A stretch of DNA of 64,000 nt from Peteryoungia desertarenae (GTDB lineage: Bacteria; Pseudomonadota; Alphaproteobacteria; Rhizobiales; Rhizobiaceae): assembly GCF_005860795.2 (NCBI RefSeq), contig NZ_CP058350.1:1270501-1334500 (forward strand), read 5' to 3'. Positions 28,435-37,441 of the stretch are shown here, piece after piece (the stretch's first letter is position 1; each line of letters begins with the position of its first letter). The notes below the pieces were generated by a model. It had not been told where the DNA came from and did no database searches. It saw nothing but the letters and a program-made list of their open reading frames with translations. The position numbers and the translations under genes were made by a program.

Positions 28435-28557
28435 GTTTACGCCTTAGCTTTGCTGTCTTCAATAGACGAAGATGCTTTATTTGCGGTTAACGCTGACTAT
28501 TTGACGATTGCGATATTTGTGCAACGTCAATATAGCAGCCGGCCAACCTGAAGGGCC

Positions 28558-29538
28558 TCAGGCGGCCTTTCCGGAGCCTGTATACTGTCCCTGCGGGCGA
28601 TAATGCACGAGGTAGGTCGGCAGGACGGCACCGAGTGCGGCCGGCTCGATACCAAGCCCTTCGAGCGTCCGTCCTTCGGACTTGGCCGGTGGCGAGACGA
28701 TGTTATCCGTCTTCAGCAGCGTGACCTGATCCTTTGTCAGCGGCGGATCGATCAACGGCACCATTGTGGAAACGCTGCCCATCAAAGAGGCGACACCAAA
28801 GGGGACGTTGAGCAGGACCCGTTTGCGGTTGATGACATTGAGCATCAATTCGAGACACTGCTTGAAGGTCAGGACATCCCGACCGCCAAGCTCGTAGATC
28901 TTGCCACGGGCAATCTTGCCCTCGACGGATCGCGCAATCACCTCGGCTACGTCTTCGACATAGACCGGCTGGAACCTGGTCTGTCCACCACCGATCAGGG
29001 GCAGGAAAGGAGACATGCGAGCCATGGCTGCAAATTTGTTGAAGAAGCCATCTTCCGGTCCGAAGATGATCGACGGTCTGAGGATGACCGCATCTGGAAC
29101 CAGCGACATCACCGCCGCCTCGGCGCGTCCCTTCGTCGATGCGTAGATCGATTGCGAAGAGGCGTTGGCACCGATCGCCGAGACATGGGTCAGCTTTGCA
29201 CCAACCGCGCGTGCCGCTTCCGCAACGGCACGGGCGCCAAATTCCTGAACCGAGTCGAAGCTGTTGCGACCGCTTTCGAACAGGATGCCCACACAGTTGA
29301 TCACGTGGTCGGCGCCCTGGACCGCGCGATCAACGGAATCGCGATAGCGCAGATTGGCCTGTACGAACTGGATCTGGCCGACATTGCCGAGCGGCTGCAG
29401 GAACCCCGCGAGATCAGGACGGCGCACGGCTACACGAATACGGAAACCGCGACGGGCGAGCGCGCGCACGACATGCCTTCCCACGAAACCCGAACCCCCG
29501 AAAACGGTGACGAGCGGCGGAAGGTTGGACAAGGTCAT
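28558..29538 (-). CDS. NDUFA9-like atypical SDR protein
   Basis: This 326-residue protein belongs to the complex I NDUFA9 subunit / atypical SDR family. The N-terminal Rossmann motif VTVFGGSGFVGRHVVRAL binds NAD(P), and HVSAIGANASSQSIYASTKG carries the family active-site region without a full YxxxK in the normal context. In alphaproteobacteria such proteins may be linked to respiratory complex I or quinone metabolism. The start at 29538 has GGGAG about seven bases upstream. The C-terminal ~100 residues are a substrate-like domain. Precise function is unknown. Confidence 0.87.
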   Translation of the reverse strand: MTLSNLPPLVTVFGGSGFVGRHVVRALARRGFRIRVAVRRPDLAGFLQPLGNVGQIQFVQANLRYRDSVDRAVQGADHVINCVGILFESGRNSFDSVQEFGARAVAEAARAVGAKLTHVSAIGANASSQSIYASTKGRAEAAVMSLVPDAVILRPSIIFGPEDGFFNKFAAMARMSPFLPLIGGGQTRFQPVYVEDVAEVIARSVEGKIARGKIYELGGRDVLTFKQCLELMLNVINRKRVLLNVPFGVASLMGSVSTMVPLIDPPLTKDQVTLLKTDNIVSPPAKSEGRTLEGLGIEPAALGAVLPTYLVHYRPQGQYTGSGKAA

Positions 29539-29656
29539 GGCTGGCTCCCTGAACTGGAACTGGACGTGGAATACGCCCGCTATCGAGGCCTCTCTTAGCC
29601 CAATAGCCGGCACAGTGAAAGAGCCGAAAAGGTCGCGTCAGGCTGGCCTTCGACCG

Positions 29657-29944
29657 TCAGGCCCCCTCCACGACCACGAGTTCGGCATCCGCCACTTCCT
29701 GGCGGATTTTCGCTGCGATCTGGTACTCGGGTGAGTTATAGCAGTCAATTGCCGCCTGATAGCTGGGGAACTCGATCACCACATTGCGGGCGCGGGCCAT
29801 ACCTTCAAGACCCGTATAGGTGCCGCCGCGAGCCAGGAACTTGGCTTCGAAACGTTCGAAGGCAGGCTTGGCAGCTGCAACATAGTCCTTGTAGCGCTCG
29901 GCATCACGAATATCGACGCGTGCGATCCAGTAGCCCTTACCCAT
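29657..29944 (-). CDS. DUF1330 domain protein
   Basis: This 95-residue protein is a ferredoxin-like alpha/beta fold of the DUF1330 family (GYWIARVDIRDAERYKDYVA at the start, RNVVIEFPSYQAAIDCYNSP with the conserved FPS motif). Members form dimers and are of unknown function, sometimes next to monooxygenase or small-molecule enzymes. The ATG at 29944 has GGAGGG upstream; the frame remains open but unlike the family further upstream. It begins 28 bases after pyrF and is probably in the same transcript. Confidence 0.88.
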   Translation of the reverse strand: MGKGYWIARVDIRDAERYKDYVAAAKPAFERFEAKFLARGGTYTGLEGMARARNVVIEFPSYQAAIDCYNSPEYQIAAKIRQEVADAELVVVEGA

Positions 29945-29972
29945 TGTTTCCCTCCATTTTTGTCTTGAATTT

Positions 29973-30674
29973 TCAGCGTGAAGCCAGAACCGCGTCCATC
30001 TCCTGAAGGATGGCAAGTGCCGCGCCCTTGGGGTCTTGTGCCTTGACGATCGGGCGGGCGACAACAAGATGACTTGATCCTGCCTTCAATGCATCGGCTG
30101 GCGTCATGACCCGCTTCTGGTCCCCTTTGTCGGCACCGGCAGGCCGAATGCCCGGCGTGACGATGGCCATTTCCGGCCCCACGATGCCACGAACGGCTGC
30201 AGCCTCTTCCGCGGAGCAGACAATGCCACCCATGCCGGCGTCGCGGGCCTGGGCTGCCCGCCGGAGCACAAGGCTGCGCGGGTCATGCTGATATCCGGCG
30301 TCTATGAGGTCCTGCTCGTCCATGGATGTCAGAACGGTCACTCCCAGGAGGCAGAGACCGGAACCTGTCGCCGCCTCGACCGCTGCCTTCATCGCCTTGG
30401 GATAGGCATGGAGCGTCAGCATTGACATGCCCATGGACACGATGTTTTCGACGGCGGACGCCACCGTGTTGTCGATATCGAGCAGCTTCATGTCCAGAAA
30501 GATCTGCTTTCCATCCTTTGCAAGGTCGCGGGCAAATTCGAGCCCGCCGGCAAAGGCCAATTGGTAGCCGATCTTGTAGAAAGACACGCTGTCATCGAGC
30601 AGACCGACGATCCGTTCTGCCTCGGTAACGGTCGGAACATCCAGTCCGACGATCAGACGGCTGCGCGCGATCAT
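29973..30674 (-). CDS. pyrF: Orotidine-5'-phosphate decarboxylase
   Basis: PyrF converts OMP to UMP, the last step of de novo pyrimidine synthesis. The 233-residue protein starts [14 protein letters not shown] and holds the active-site array in [13 protein letters not shown] (Asp-x-Lys-x-x-x-Asp) and the phosphate-binding C-terminal segment VTPGIRP. The ATG at 30674 has GAGGAG seven bases upstream; upstream in-frame codons lack family resemblance. It is co-directional with DUF1330 downstream. Confidence 0.97.
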   Translation of the reverse strand: MIARSRLIVGLDVPTVTEAERIVGLLDDSVSFYKIGYQLAFAGGLEFARDLAKDGKQIFLDMKLLDIDNTVASAVENIVSMGMSMLTLHAYPKAMKAAVEAATGSGLCLLGVTVLTSMDEQDLIDAGYQHDPRSLVLRRAAQARDAGMGGIVCSAEEAAAVRGIVGPEMAIVTPGIRPAGADKGDQKRVMTPADALKAGSSHLVVARPIVKAQDPKGAALAILQEMDAVLASR

Positions 30675-30855
30675 GATAGGCTCCTCGATCAGTGCATTCC
30701 CGAAGCTGACAGAGAGCGCCGTGATGTTCGGACATGCGTAACAAAAGGGTGTCAGCGCTTTGACAAAGACGAATCTTTCTCTGAACACTGACTATGACGT
30801 GTGAAGTCGCACGCCATTAAGCCTGTCGCAAGTCGGAAAATGGAATGGGTAACGG

Positions 30856-31449
30856 TCAGGGGCGGCGATACAGCCAGAGCTGCGCCGGTGGTATGTTGCG
30901 GACCACAAAGTCGAAATGCTGAATGTGATAGCGGTCGGGCTTGGCAATGATCGGTGAAACAGGTCCATAGGTGATCTGCACGACTGGCCGACCCGCCGGG
31001 ATCCGGTCCAGCATATCTTCAAGGAGCCGAATGCGGGCTTCCATCGGAAAACTCAGCATGGGTACGGCAGAGATGACACAATCGAACGTCTCGCCCGCGA
31101 GCGCACCGAGGGTGTTGGGCAGATCGAAGGCATCCCCGTGAATGAAATGAACACCCGGGAATCCCTGCTTCAGGTGATGAACAAATTCCTCGGAATACTC
31201 GATCGATACCAGCTTTTCCGCCGGAATGCCCCGTGCCAGGATCGCCTTGGTAATGACGCCTGTACCGGGGCCTAGTTCGAGGACCGGCAGGCCGGATTGA
31301 GGATTGATGACGCTCGCCATCTTTCGTGCCGTCACAGACGAGGTCGGCACGATAGCCCCGACGGTCTTAGGACCCTGCATCATGCCCTTGAAAAAGCGGA
31401 TTTCTTCGTCGAATTTTTTCTCGAACCGTTCTTTCAAGCGCAAAGACAT
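30856..31449 (-). CDS. pmtA: Phospholipid N-methyltransferase
   Basis: PmtA methylates phosphatidylethanolamine three times with S-adenosylmethionine to give phosphatidylcholine at the membrane surface; this lipid is typical of rhizobia and agrobacteria. The 197-residue protein has the rhizobial PmtA N-terminus (LKERFEKKFDEEIRFFKG), the SAM-binding motif VLELGPGTGVITKAIL and VISAVPMLSFP, and ends in PAQLWLYRRP. The ATG at 31449 has GAGGGA about seven bases upstream. It lies just after dnaN on the same strand, 120 bases away, a linkage that points to a Rhizobiaceae host. Confidence 0.92.
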   Translation of the reverse strand: MSLRLKERFEKKFDEEIRFFKGMMQGPKTVGAIVPTSSVTARKMASVINPQSGLPVLELGPGTGVITKAILARGIPAEKLVSIEYSEEFVHHLKQGFPGVHFIHGDAFDLPNTLGALAGETFDCVISAVPMLSFPMEARIRLLEDMLDRIPAGRPVVQITYGPVSPIIAKPDRYHIQHFDFVVRNIPPAQLWLYRRP

Positions 31450-31569
31450 AATCAGTTTCCCTCTCCGAGTGTGCGTCATCCAAATACTGCGACACAATTT
31501 CGGGGCAGATTGTCGCAAATACAAGGCAAAATGACGCAAGGAGACGAAAAACTTCGACAGGCCTTTTCG

Positions 31570-32688
31570 CTAGACACGCATGGGCATCAGCACATAAAGC
31601 GCGTCGACTGCCGCAGTATCGCGAATAAGCGTTGGCGAACCGGCGTCCGAAAGCATGAAGATCGCATCGTCGCCGGAAAGCTGGCTCGTGATGTCGAGCA
31701 GGTATTTGGCATTGAAGCCGATCTCCATCGCGTCGTTTTCATAACCGACGGCAACCTCTTCGGTTGCACTACCAGAATCCGGATTATTCACCGTCAGGAG
31801 AAGTTGCCCGTCCGAAAGGCTAAGCTTGACGGCCCGACCGCGCTCGGACGAGATCGTCGAGACGCGGTCGACAGCCTGTGCAAAGGTCTGGCAGTCGACG
31901 CGCATTTCCTTGTCATTGGCTGCAGGAATGACGCGCTGATAATCGGGGAAGGTCCCGTCGATCAGCTTGGACGTCAAGACGATAGAGCCAATCGTCAGAC
32001 GTATCTTCGAGTCTGAGACTTCCATGCTGATCATCAGGTCCGGGCTATCCATCAGCTTCTGCAACTCGCCAACGGTCTTGCGCGGGATGATGATGCCCGG
32101 CATGCCTTCAGAGCCTGACGGTGCCTCCACATCAGCGCGCGCCAGTCGGTGACCATCTGTCGCAACAGCACGGAGTTTGAGCGCATTATCGGCTTCGATC
32201 GTGTGCAGGAAAATACCATTCAGGTAATAGCGTGTTTCCTCGGTCGAGATTGCAAATTGGGTGCGGTCGATAAGCATCTTGAAGTCTGATGCCTTGACCT
32301 TGAAGCTGTGTGTAAAGCTGCCGGCGGTCAAATCCGGGAAATCCGACTGCGGCAGGCACTGAAGCGAGAACTTTGACCGCCCCGACTGAACCGTCATGCT
32401 GCCGCCATCGGGGTTGGTCGCAAGGCGAACTTCGGAACCATCCGGAAGTTTCCGTACGATTTCATAAAGCAGATGCGCCGGTACAGTCGTTGCCCCGGCC
32501 TGCTCAACCATGGCTGCCGTGCTTTCGGTGATCTCGAGGTCGAGGTCCGTCGCCTTCATGTCGAGCGCAGCACCTTCCGCCTTCAACAAAACGTTGGACA
32601 GGATCGGGATCGTGTTGCGCCGCTCGACCACGCGATGCACATGGTTCAGAGACTTGAGAAGATTGGACCGTTCAAGAGTTATACGCAT
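31570..32688 (-). CDS. dnaN: DNA polymerase III beta sliding clamp
   Basis: DnaN is the ring-shaped homodimeric clamp that tethers DNA polymerase III to the template. The 372-residue protein has three repeated clamp domains: the N-terminal MRITLERSNLLKSLNHVHRVVE, the middle domain with TEETRYYLNGIFLH and TDGHRLA, and the C-terminal domain ending VDALYVLMPMRV. Length is normal. It is separate from dnaA here (about 28 kb apart), as is usual in Rhizobiales. It is divergent from rsmI with 232 bases between the starts. Confidence 0.98.
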   Translation of the reverse strand: MRITLERSNLLKSLNHVHRVVERRNTIPILSNVLLKAEGAALDMKATDLDLEITESTAAMVEQAGATTVPAHLLYEIVRKLPDGSEVRLATNPDGGSMTVQSGRSKFSLQCLPQSDFPDLTAGSFTHSFKVKASDFKMLIDRTQFAISTEETRYYLNGIFLHTIEADNALKLRAVATDGHRLARADVEAPSGSEGMPGIIIPRKTVGELQKLMDSPDLMISMEVSDSKIRLTIGSIVLTSKLIDGTFPDYQRVIPAANDKEMRVDCQTFAQAVDRVSTISSERGRAVKLSLSDGQLLLTVNNPDSGSATEEVAVGYENDAMEIGFNAKYLLDITSQLSGDDAIFMLSDAGSPTLIRDTAAVDALYVLMPMRV

Positions 32689-32920
32689 TGGACGCTACCG
32701 CTTTCGACGTGTCGATGCCCGGCTGGCCAGGGCAAATTGGCTCCGGCCTGTCCCCGGGCCGGAAGATGTGGACGGGCAAAATGCCAGCAAAAGCAGCGGA
32801 AAAGCAAGAGGCTCGCCAGTTTTCCACGTTGGCCTTGAAATCGGTTCCCCAAAGCTCTTTCTGCGCGCGGGTGCAGCGCCTGCCCTTGTCGAAGCCCGGT
32901 GGAGAGAGGATAAAGGCCCC

Positions 32921-33838
32921 ATGACAACAGAAGAGACAAATTCGACGGTGGGGCTGCGAGGCAAGCGCTACCGTCTTCATGATACGGTGGTCGCTGCCCG
33001 ACCTCTCGATCCAGCGCTTTATCTGGTCGCAACGCCGATCGGCAATCTCGGCGACATCACCTTGAGGGCGCTGGAAACCCTTGCGGGTGCTGATGTACTG
33101 GCCTGCGAGGACACCCGGGTCACGCGGGTCCTCCTGGATCGTTACGGGATCGAAAATCGACCCTTTGCCTATCATGAACACAATGCCGATGAGGCCGGTG
33201 CAAGACTTCTTGCGGCACTGGATGCCGGGCAATCGGTTGCGCTGGTTTCCGATGCCGGTACGCCCTTGGTGTCCGACCCTGGATACAGGCTGGGCCAACT
33301 GGCGATTGCTGCCGGTCATCGTGTCATTCCCATCCCGGGTGCGTCGGCACCACTTGCAGCACTCGTCGGGTCGGGCCTTCCCAATGATGCATTCCTGTTT
33401 GCGGGTTTCCTGCCGACCAAGGACAAGGCAAGACGCGACAGGCTCGCCGAACTTGCGAAGGTGCCGGCAACCCTGATCTTTTTTGAATCACCCCACCGCA
33501 TTGGCGAGACGCTGAAAGCTGCAGCCGACGAACTGGGTGGAGTTCGCCTGGCCTGCGTGTGCCGCGAATTGACCAAGGCGTTCGAAGAGTTTCGCCGTGG
33601 CTCGCTTGGTGAGCTTGCGGGCGACTATGCCGATCGCGTGGTGAAGGGCGAGGTGGTTCTCGTCATCGCTCCTCCGGCGCCGGATGCAGTTCCCTCGGCG
33701 GACAATGTCGATGCGCTTCTTATGGAGCTGGCGGCGACCATGCCGACATCCAAAGCCGCAGCAGAAGCGGCGATCCTGACATCGCTGCCACGCAAGGAAC
33801 TCTATCAGCGCCTGCTCGAACTGAAAGCCGGTACATGA
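32921..33838 (+). CDS. rsmI: 16S rRNA cytidine-2'-O-methyltransferase
   Basis: RsmI methylates the 2'-O of C1402 in 16S rRNA. The 305-residue protein has the tetrapyrrole-methylase fold with ALYLVATPIGNLGDITLRAL, ACEDTR, GTPLVSDPGY and IFFESPHRI, all family signatures. The ATG at 32921 (MTTEETNSTV) follows GGAGAGAGG; the frame is open far upstream but that part overlaps the dnaN gene. Its stop overlaps the ATG of yraN (ATGA), so the two are coupled. Confidence 0.96.
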   Translation: MTTEETNSTVGLRGKRYRLHDTVVAARPLDPALYLVATPIGNLGDITLRALETLAGADVLACEDTRVTRVLLDRYGIENRPFAYHEHNADEAGARLLAALDAGQSVALVSDAGTPLVSDPGYRLGQLAIAAGHRVIPIPGASAPLAALVGSGLPNDAFLFAGFLPTKDKARRDRLAELAKVPATLIFFESPHRIGETLKAAADELGGVRLACVCRELTKAFEEFRRGSLGELAGDYADRVVKGEVVLVIAPPAPDAVPSADNVDALLMELAATMPTSKAAAEAAILTSLPRKELYQRLLELKAGT

Positions 33839-34203
33839 ACAAAGGTGGCACCTCCGACCGACGACGAAGCGCTGAACGGCGCGGACGATGGTCGGAATGG
33901 ATCGCTGCCCTTTATCTGATGACCAAGGGTTACCGCATCAAGGCCATGCGGTTTCGCACGCGCGGCGGCGAAGTCGATATCATCGCGCGTCGCGGCACCA
34001 TGGTTGCTCTCGTAGAAGTGAAGGCCCGTTCGGACCTGCGTTCGGCGGTCGATTCCGTCAGTCATGCCAGCCAGCAGCGTATTCGCAGCGCGGGCGACTA
34101 CTGGCTGGCCCGTCAGCCCGATTTTGACCGTCTTACAATACGTTGCGACATCATCGCGGTTCGACCGTGGCGACCCCCTATCCATCTAGAAGATGCGTTT
34201 TAG
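33835..34203 (+). CDS. yraN: YraN/UPF0102 family nuclease-like protein
   Basis: This 122-residue protein of the UPF0102 family has a PD-(D/E)xK nuclease-type core: GGEVDII (Glu46, Asp48) and LVEVKAR (Glu61, Lys63). Members are thought to act in recombination or replication-linked DNA processing, near Holliday junctions; no activity is firmly known. It overlaps the rsmI stop codon. In many rhizobia rsmI-yraN is followed by gshB; here the ugp operon lies in between. Confidence 0.92.
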   Translation: MNKGGTSDRRRSAERRGRWSEWIAALYLMTKGYRIKAMRFRTRGGEVDIIARRGTMVALVEVKARSDLRSAVDSVSHASQQRIRSAGDYWLARQPDFDRLTIRCDIIAVRPWRPPIHLEDAF

Positions 34204-34211
34204 TTTCGTTT

Positions 34212-34261
34212 CTGTTTCGGAACCATCATTTCTGTAATCGAACTGACACAAAAGCTTTAAT
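34212..34261 (+). promoter_or_regulatory. Tandem PHO box and -10 region of the ugp operon
   Basis: CTGTAAT-CGAA-CTGACAC (34232-34249) fits the rhizobial PHO box of two 7-base repeats at 11-base spacing bound by PhoB. A second, weaker pair CTGTTTC-GGAA-CCATCAT is placed 20 bases upstream (34212-34229). A -10-like TTTAAT (34256-34261) follows closely. Together they predict induction of ugpBAEC by phosphate starvation. Confidence 0.75.
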
Positions 34262-34324
34262 TTCGCGTCACAGATCCCGCCTAAAGCAGTCCTCACCCCA
34301 ATTCTGGCGGAGAGGATTTGTACA

Positions 34325-35623
34325 ATGTTTCAGAAGCTTTCCATGGCCGCTCTGGCCCTGACAATGTCGGCATCGACGACGCTCGCAGCGACCAACATCA
34401 CCTGGTGGCACGGCATGGGCGGTCGCAATGGCGAAGTGCTCAACGAACTCGCCATCAAGTTCAACGAAGCGCAGAGCGCCTGCGTTCTGACCCCTGTTTC
34501 GAAGGGTACCTACGAAGAGGCACTTTCTTCAGGTATCGCCGCATTCCGGTCGGGCCAGCACCCGAACATCCTTCAGGTATTCGATGCCGGTGCAGCGACC
34601 ATCATCAACGCCAAGGGTGCAACGGTTGCCGCTGAAGACATCATTCGCGAAGCCGGCCACACCTTCAACGCCGAAGACTATATCCAGGGCGTTCGCTACT
34701 TCTACGCTGACGCAGACGGCAAGTTCGTCGGCATGCCGCTCTCATCGTCGGCGCCGATCATGTATTACAACACCGAAGCCCTTGAAAAGGCTGGTGTCGA
34801 AGCCCCGAAGACCTGGGAAGAGTTCGAAGCCATCGCTCCGAAGCTGAAGGAAGCTGGTTATATCCCGCTCGTTCAGTCGCACCTGCCCTGGCAGATGGTC
34901 GAAAACTTCCATTCGCGCAACGATCTGCAGTTCGCAACCAACAACAATGGTTACGACAGCGTCGTTGACACCAAGATCCTGATCAACACCGAAGAGCAGC
35001 GGATGATGTTCTCCAAGCTCAAGGAGTGGCAGGATGCCGGCATGTTCGCCTTCTACGGTACCGGCTGGAGCGATAACCAGAAGCCATTCGAAGAAGGCAA
35101 GGTTGCTCTTTGGGTTGGCTCCTCGGGCTCGTTCGGCGGCCTCCTGACGACCGCCTCTATGCCGTTCGGCGCGACCTTCCTTCCGAACTGGGAAGGCATT
35201 GAAGGCTCTGGCACAAACTCCTTCATCGGTGGTGCCGCTCTCTTCGCAATGGCTGGCAAGTCGGCTGAAGAAAACAAGTGCACCGGCGACTTCTTCAACT
35301 TCATCGCCTCGCCGGAAATCCAGTACTACTACCACAAGGAAACCGGTTACGTTCCGCTGACGACAGCTGCCTACGAACTGGCCAAGAAGGACGGTCACTA
35401 CGAGCGTACGCCCCAGGCTGAGGTTGGTCTGCAGCAGCTGATGCTGCCGGGCGGCGAGTGGTCCAAGGGCTACCGCATGGGCTTCTACCCGCAGATCCGC
35501 GACGTCATGAACCGCGAATTCGTCAAGATCTTCTCCGGCGAAACCACGGTGGAAGACGCCTTCAAGACGATCGAAGCCGAAGCCAACGAGATCCTGTCGC
35601 GCTTCGCCAAGACCGCCGGCTGA
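34325..35623 (+). CDS. ugpB: sn-Glycerol-3-phosphate ABC transporter, substrate-binding protein
   Basis: UgpB is the periplasmic binding protein that captures glycerol-3-phosphate (and glycerophosphodiesters) for import as a phosphorus source. The 432-residue protein has a signal peptide (cleavage after LAA near residue 21) and the family start TNITWWHGMGGRNGE, with PLSSSAPIMYYN and VALWVGSSGSFGG ligand-region segments. It is the first gene of ugpBAEC behind a PHO box. A hairpin after its stop probably lowers expression of the downstream genes relative to UgpB. Confidence 0.96.
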   Translation: MFQKLSMAALALTMSASTTLAATNITWWHGMGGRNGEVLNELAIKFNEAQSACVLTPVSKGTYEEALSSGIAAFRSGQHPNILQVFDAGAATIINAKGATVAAEDIIREAGHTFNAEDYIQGVRYFYADADGKFVGMPLSSSAPIMYYNTEALEKAGVEAPKTWEEFEAIAPKLKEAGYIPLVQSHLPWQMVENFHSRNDLQFATNNNGYDSVVDTKILINTEEQRMMFSKLKEWQDAGMFAFYGTGWSDNQKPFEEGKVALWVGSSGSFGGLLTTASMPFGATFLPNWEGIEGSGTNSFIGGAALFAMAGKSAEENKCTGDFFNFIASPEIQYYYHKETGYVPLTTAAYELAKKDGHYERTPQAEVGLQQLMLPGGEWSKGYRMGFYPQIRDVMNREFVKIFSGETTVEDAFKTIEAEANEILSRFAKTAG

Positions 35624-35648
35624 TCAAGCCAGACTTCGTCATCATGGC

Positions 35649-35680
35649 CCCGGGGATCTCTGGTCCCCGGGCTTTCCTTT
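35649..35680 (+). terminator. Attenuating hairpin between ugpB and ugpA
   Basis: An 8-bp GC-rich stem (CCCGGGGA / TCCCCGGG) with a 7-base loop is followed by CTTTCCTTT. It lies in the 69-base gap inside the operon and probably works as a partial terminator or 3' stabiliser that keeps the binding protein more abundant. Confidence 0.7.
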
Positions 35681-35692
35681 GAGAGGTTCCAG

Positions 35693-36574
35693 ATGAAGCG
35701 CGTCCAGTTCAATTCGCGATTCCTGCCTTATCTATTCCTGTTGCCGCAACTCGCGATCATCGCGATCTTCTTCTATTGGCCGTCCATTCAGGCCATTCAT
35801 TCGTCCTTCTATATCGAGGATCCCTTCGGCTTCGGCTCCACCTTCGTCGGCACGAGCAATTACACCGACGTGGTCTCGTCCTCGCAATACATGCGGATTG
35901 CCCGTTTCACGATCGTCTTCAGTGTTCTCGTCACGTTGATCGTCATTTCGCTGGGACTGTTGCTGGCGCTGAAAGCCGATGCCGTCATCCGTGGTCAGTC
36001 GACCTACAAGACCCTGCTGATCGTCGTTTACGCGATCGCTCCGCCGGTTGCCGGCCTGATTGGCCTGATGTTCTTTGACCAGCATATCGGTCCCTTCGTG
36101 GAATTCGTTTCCTATTTCGGCTGGGACATGCGTATCGGCATCAATTACTTCGATACTGCCTTCGCGATGATCCTGATCGCCGTCTGGAACCAGATCCCCT
36201 ACAATTTCATCTTCTTCCTCTCCGGACTGCAGAGCATCCCAGCCTCGGTTCGAGAGGCAGCGGCTATTGATTGCAAGTCGGGCACGCGCCGCTTCTGGAC
36301 GGTCATCATGCCGCTTCTGGCGCCAACAGCCTTCTTCCTGCTCGTCATCAACATGACCTATTCGCTCTTCGACACCTTTGGCGTCATCGACGTGATTGTG
36401 AAAGACAGCGCTGCGAACAATCCGATCACGCTGGTCTACAAGGTCTATCTCGATGGTTTCCGCGGCAACGACCTCGGGTCCTCCTCTGCTCAATCGGTCA
36501 TTCTCATGGTTGTGGTTCTGGTACTCACCATGATCCAGTTCCGCTTCATCGAACGCCGCGTTCACTACGGTTGA
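35693..36574 (+). CDS. ugpA: Glycerol-3-phosphate ABC transporter permease
   Basis: UgpA is one of the two inner-membrane permeases of the Ugp importer. The 293-residue protein has six predicted helices; the EAA loop that contacts the ATPase is at about 180-205 (REAAAIDCKSGTRRFWTVIMP). The N-terminus (FNSRFLPYLFLLPQLAIIAI) fits the MalF-like permeases. GAGAGG precedes the ATG. It is followed by ugpE after 10 bases. Confidence 0.96.
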   Translation: MKRVQFNSRFLPYLFLLPQLAIIAIFFYWPSIQAIHSSFYIEDPFGFGSTFVGTSNYTDVVSSSQYMRIARFTIVFSVLVTLIVISLGLLLALKADAVIRGQSTYKTLLIVVYAIAPPVAGLIGLMFFDQHIGPFVEFVSYFGWDMRIGINYFDTAFAMILIAVWNQIPYNFIFFLSGLQSIPASVREAAAIDCKSGTRRFWTVIMPLLAPTAFFLLVINMTYSLFDTFGVIDVIVKDSAANNPITLVYKVYLDGFRGNDLGSSSAQSVILMVVVLVLTMIQFRFIERRVHYG

Positions 36575-36584
36575 GGAGAGAGAA

Positions 36585-37427
36585 ATGTATCGTATCAAAC
36601 TCACCGACCACCTGATCCTGATCGCCGGCGTGATATTCATGCTCGGACCCCTGGTGGTCGCATTCATGACATCGACCCATTCGGCAGCCGAGATCCATAC
36701 CCAGGGTCTGATGATCTCCATGGGTGATGACTTCATCCCAACCTATGAAAAGGTTCTGTTCGAAAGTGGCGGCTTCACCGGCCAGGTGACGGGTCTCACC
36801 ATGGCCATGAACTCGCTGATCCTCGGGATTGGCTTTGCGGTCGGCAAGATCGTCCTGTCGATGATGGCGGCCTATGCCATCGTCTATTTCCGTTTCCGCT
36901 TTGCAACGCTGTCCTTCTGGCTAATCTTCACCACGCTGCTTTTGCCGCTCGAAGTCCGCATTCTGCCGACCTACAAGGTGATGAGCGATCTCAATCTGCT
37001 CAACAGCTATCAGGGACTGATCCTGCCGCTCTTGGCATCCGCGACCGGCACCTTCTTCTTCCGTCAATTCTTCAAGTCGGTTCCTGACGAACTTCTCGAG
37101 GCTGCTCGCATCGATGGTGCCGGGCCCTTCAAGTTCTTCATCGACATTCTCGTCCCGCTGTCACGAACCATGATCGCGGCTGTCTTCATCATCATGTTTG
37201 TCTATGGCTGGAACCAGTATCTCTGGCCGATGCTGATGACGACGGAAGAGAGCTTCTACACGCTCATGCGCGGTATCAAGCAGATCCTCCAGGTGTGGAT
37301 CGGCTCGCAAATCCCTGACTACAACGAGGCTTTCGCCATGGCCGTGCTCGGCATGCTGCCACCCATCATTGTGGTGGTTGTCTTCCAGAGCTGGTTCATC
37401 AAGGGCCTCACCGAATCCGATAAGTAA
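36585..37427 (+). CDS. ugpE: Glycerol-3-phosphate ABC transporter permease
   Basis: UgpE is the second permease of the importer, of the MalG-like type. The 280-residue protein has six predicted helices and an EAA loop ([20 protein letters not shown], about 167-186) followed by [16 protein letters not shown] precedes the ATG. It is 14 bases upstream of ugpC. The C-terminus [11 protein letters not shown] is typical for the family. Confidence 0.96.
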   Translation: MYRIKLTDHLILIAGVIFMLGPLVVAFMTSTHSAAEIHTQGLMISMGDDFIPTYEKVLFESGGFTGQVTGLTMAMNSLILGIGFAVGKIVLSMMAAYAIVYFRFRFATLSFWLIFTTLLLPLEVRILPTYKVMSDLNLLNSYQGLILPLLASATGTFFFRQFFKSVPDELLEAARIDGAGPFKFFIDILVPLSRTMIAAVFIIMFVYGWNQYLWPMLMTTEESFYTLMRGIKQILQVWIGSQIPDYNEAFAMAVLGMLPPIIVVVVFQSWFIKGLTESDK

Positions 37428-37441
37428 GAGAGGATTGCCCA

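Noticed and set aside
28370..28462. Longer form of the 52-residue peptide starting at 28462
   Set aside because: The extension has no ribosome binding site and would place the signal peptide inside the protein.
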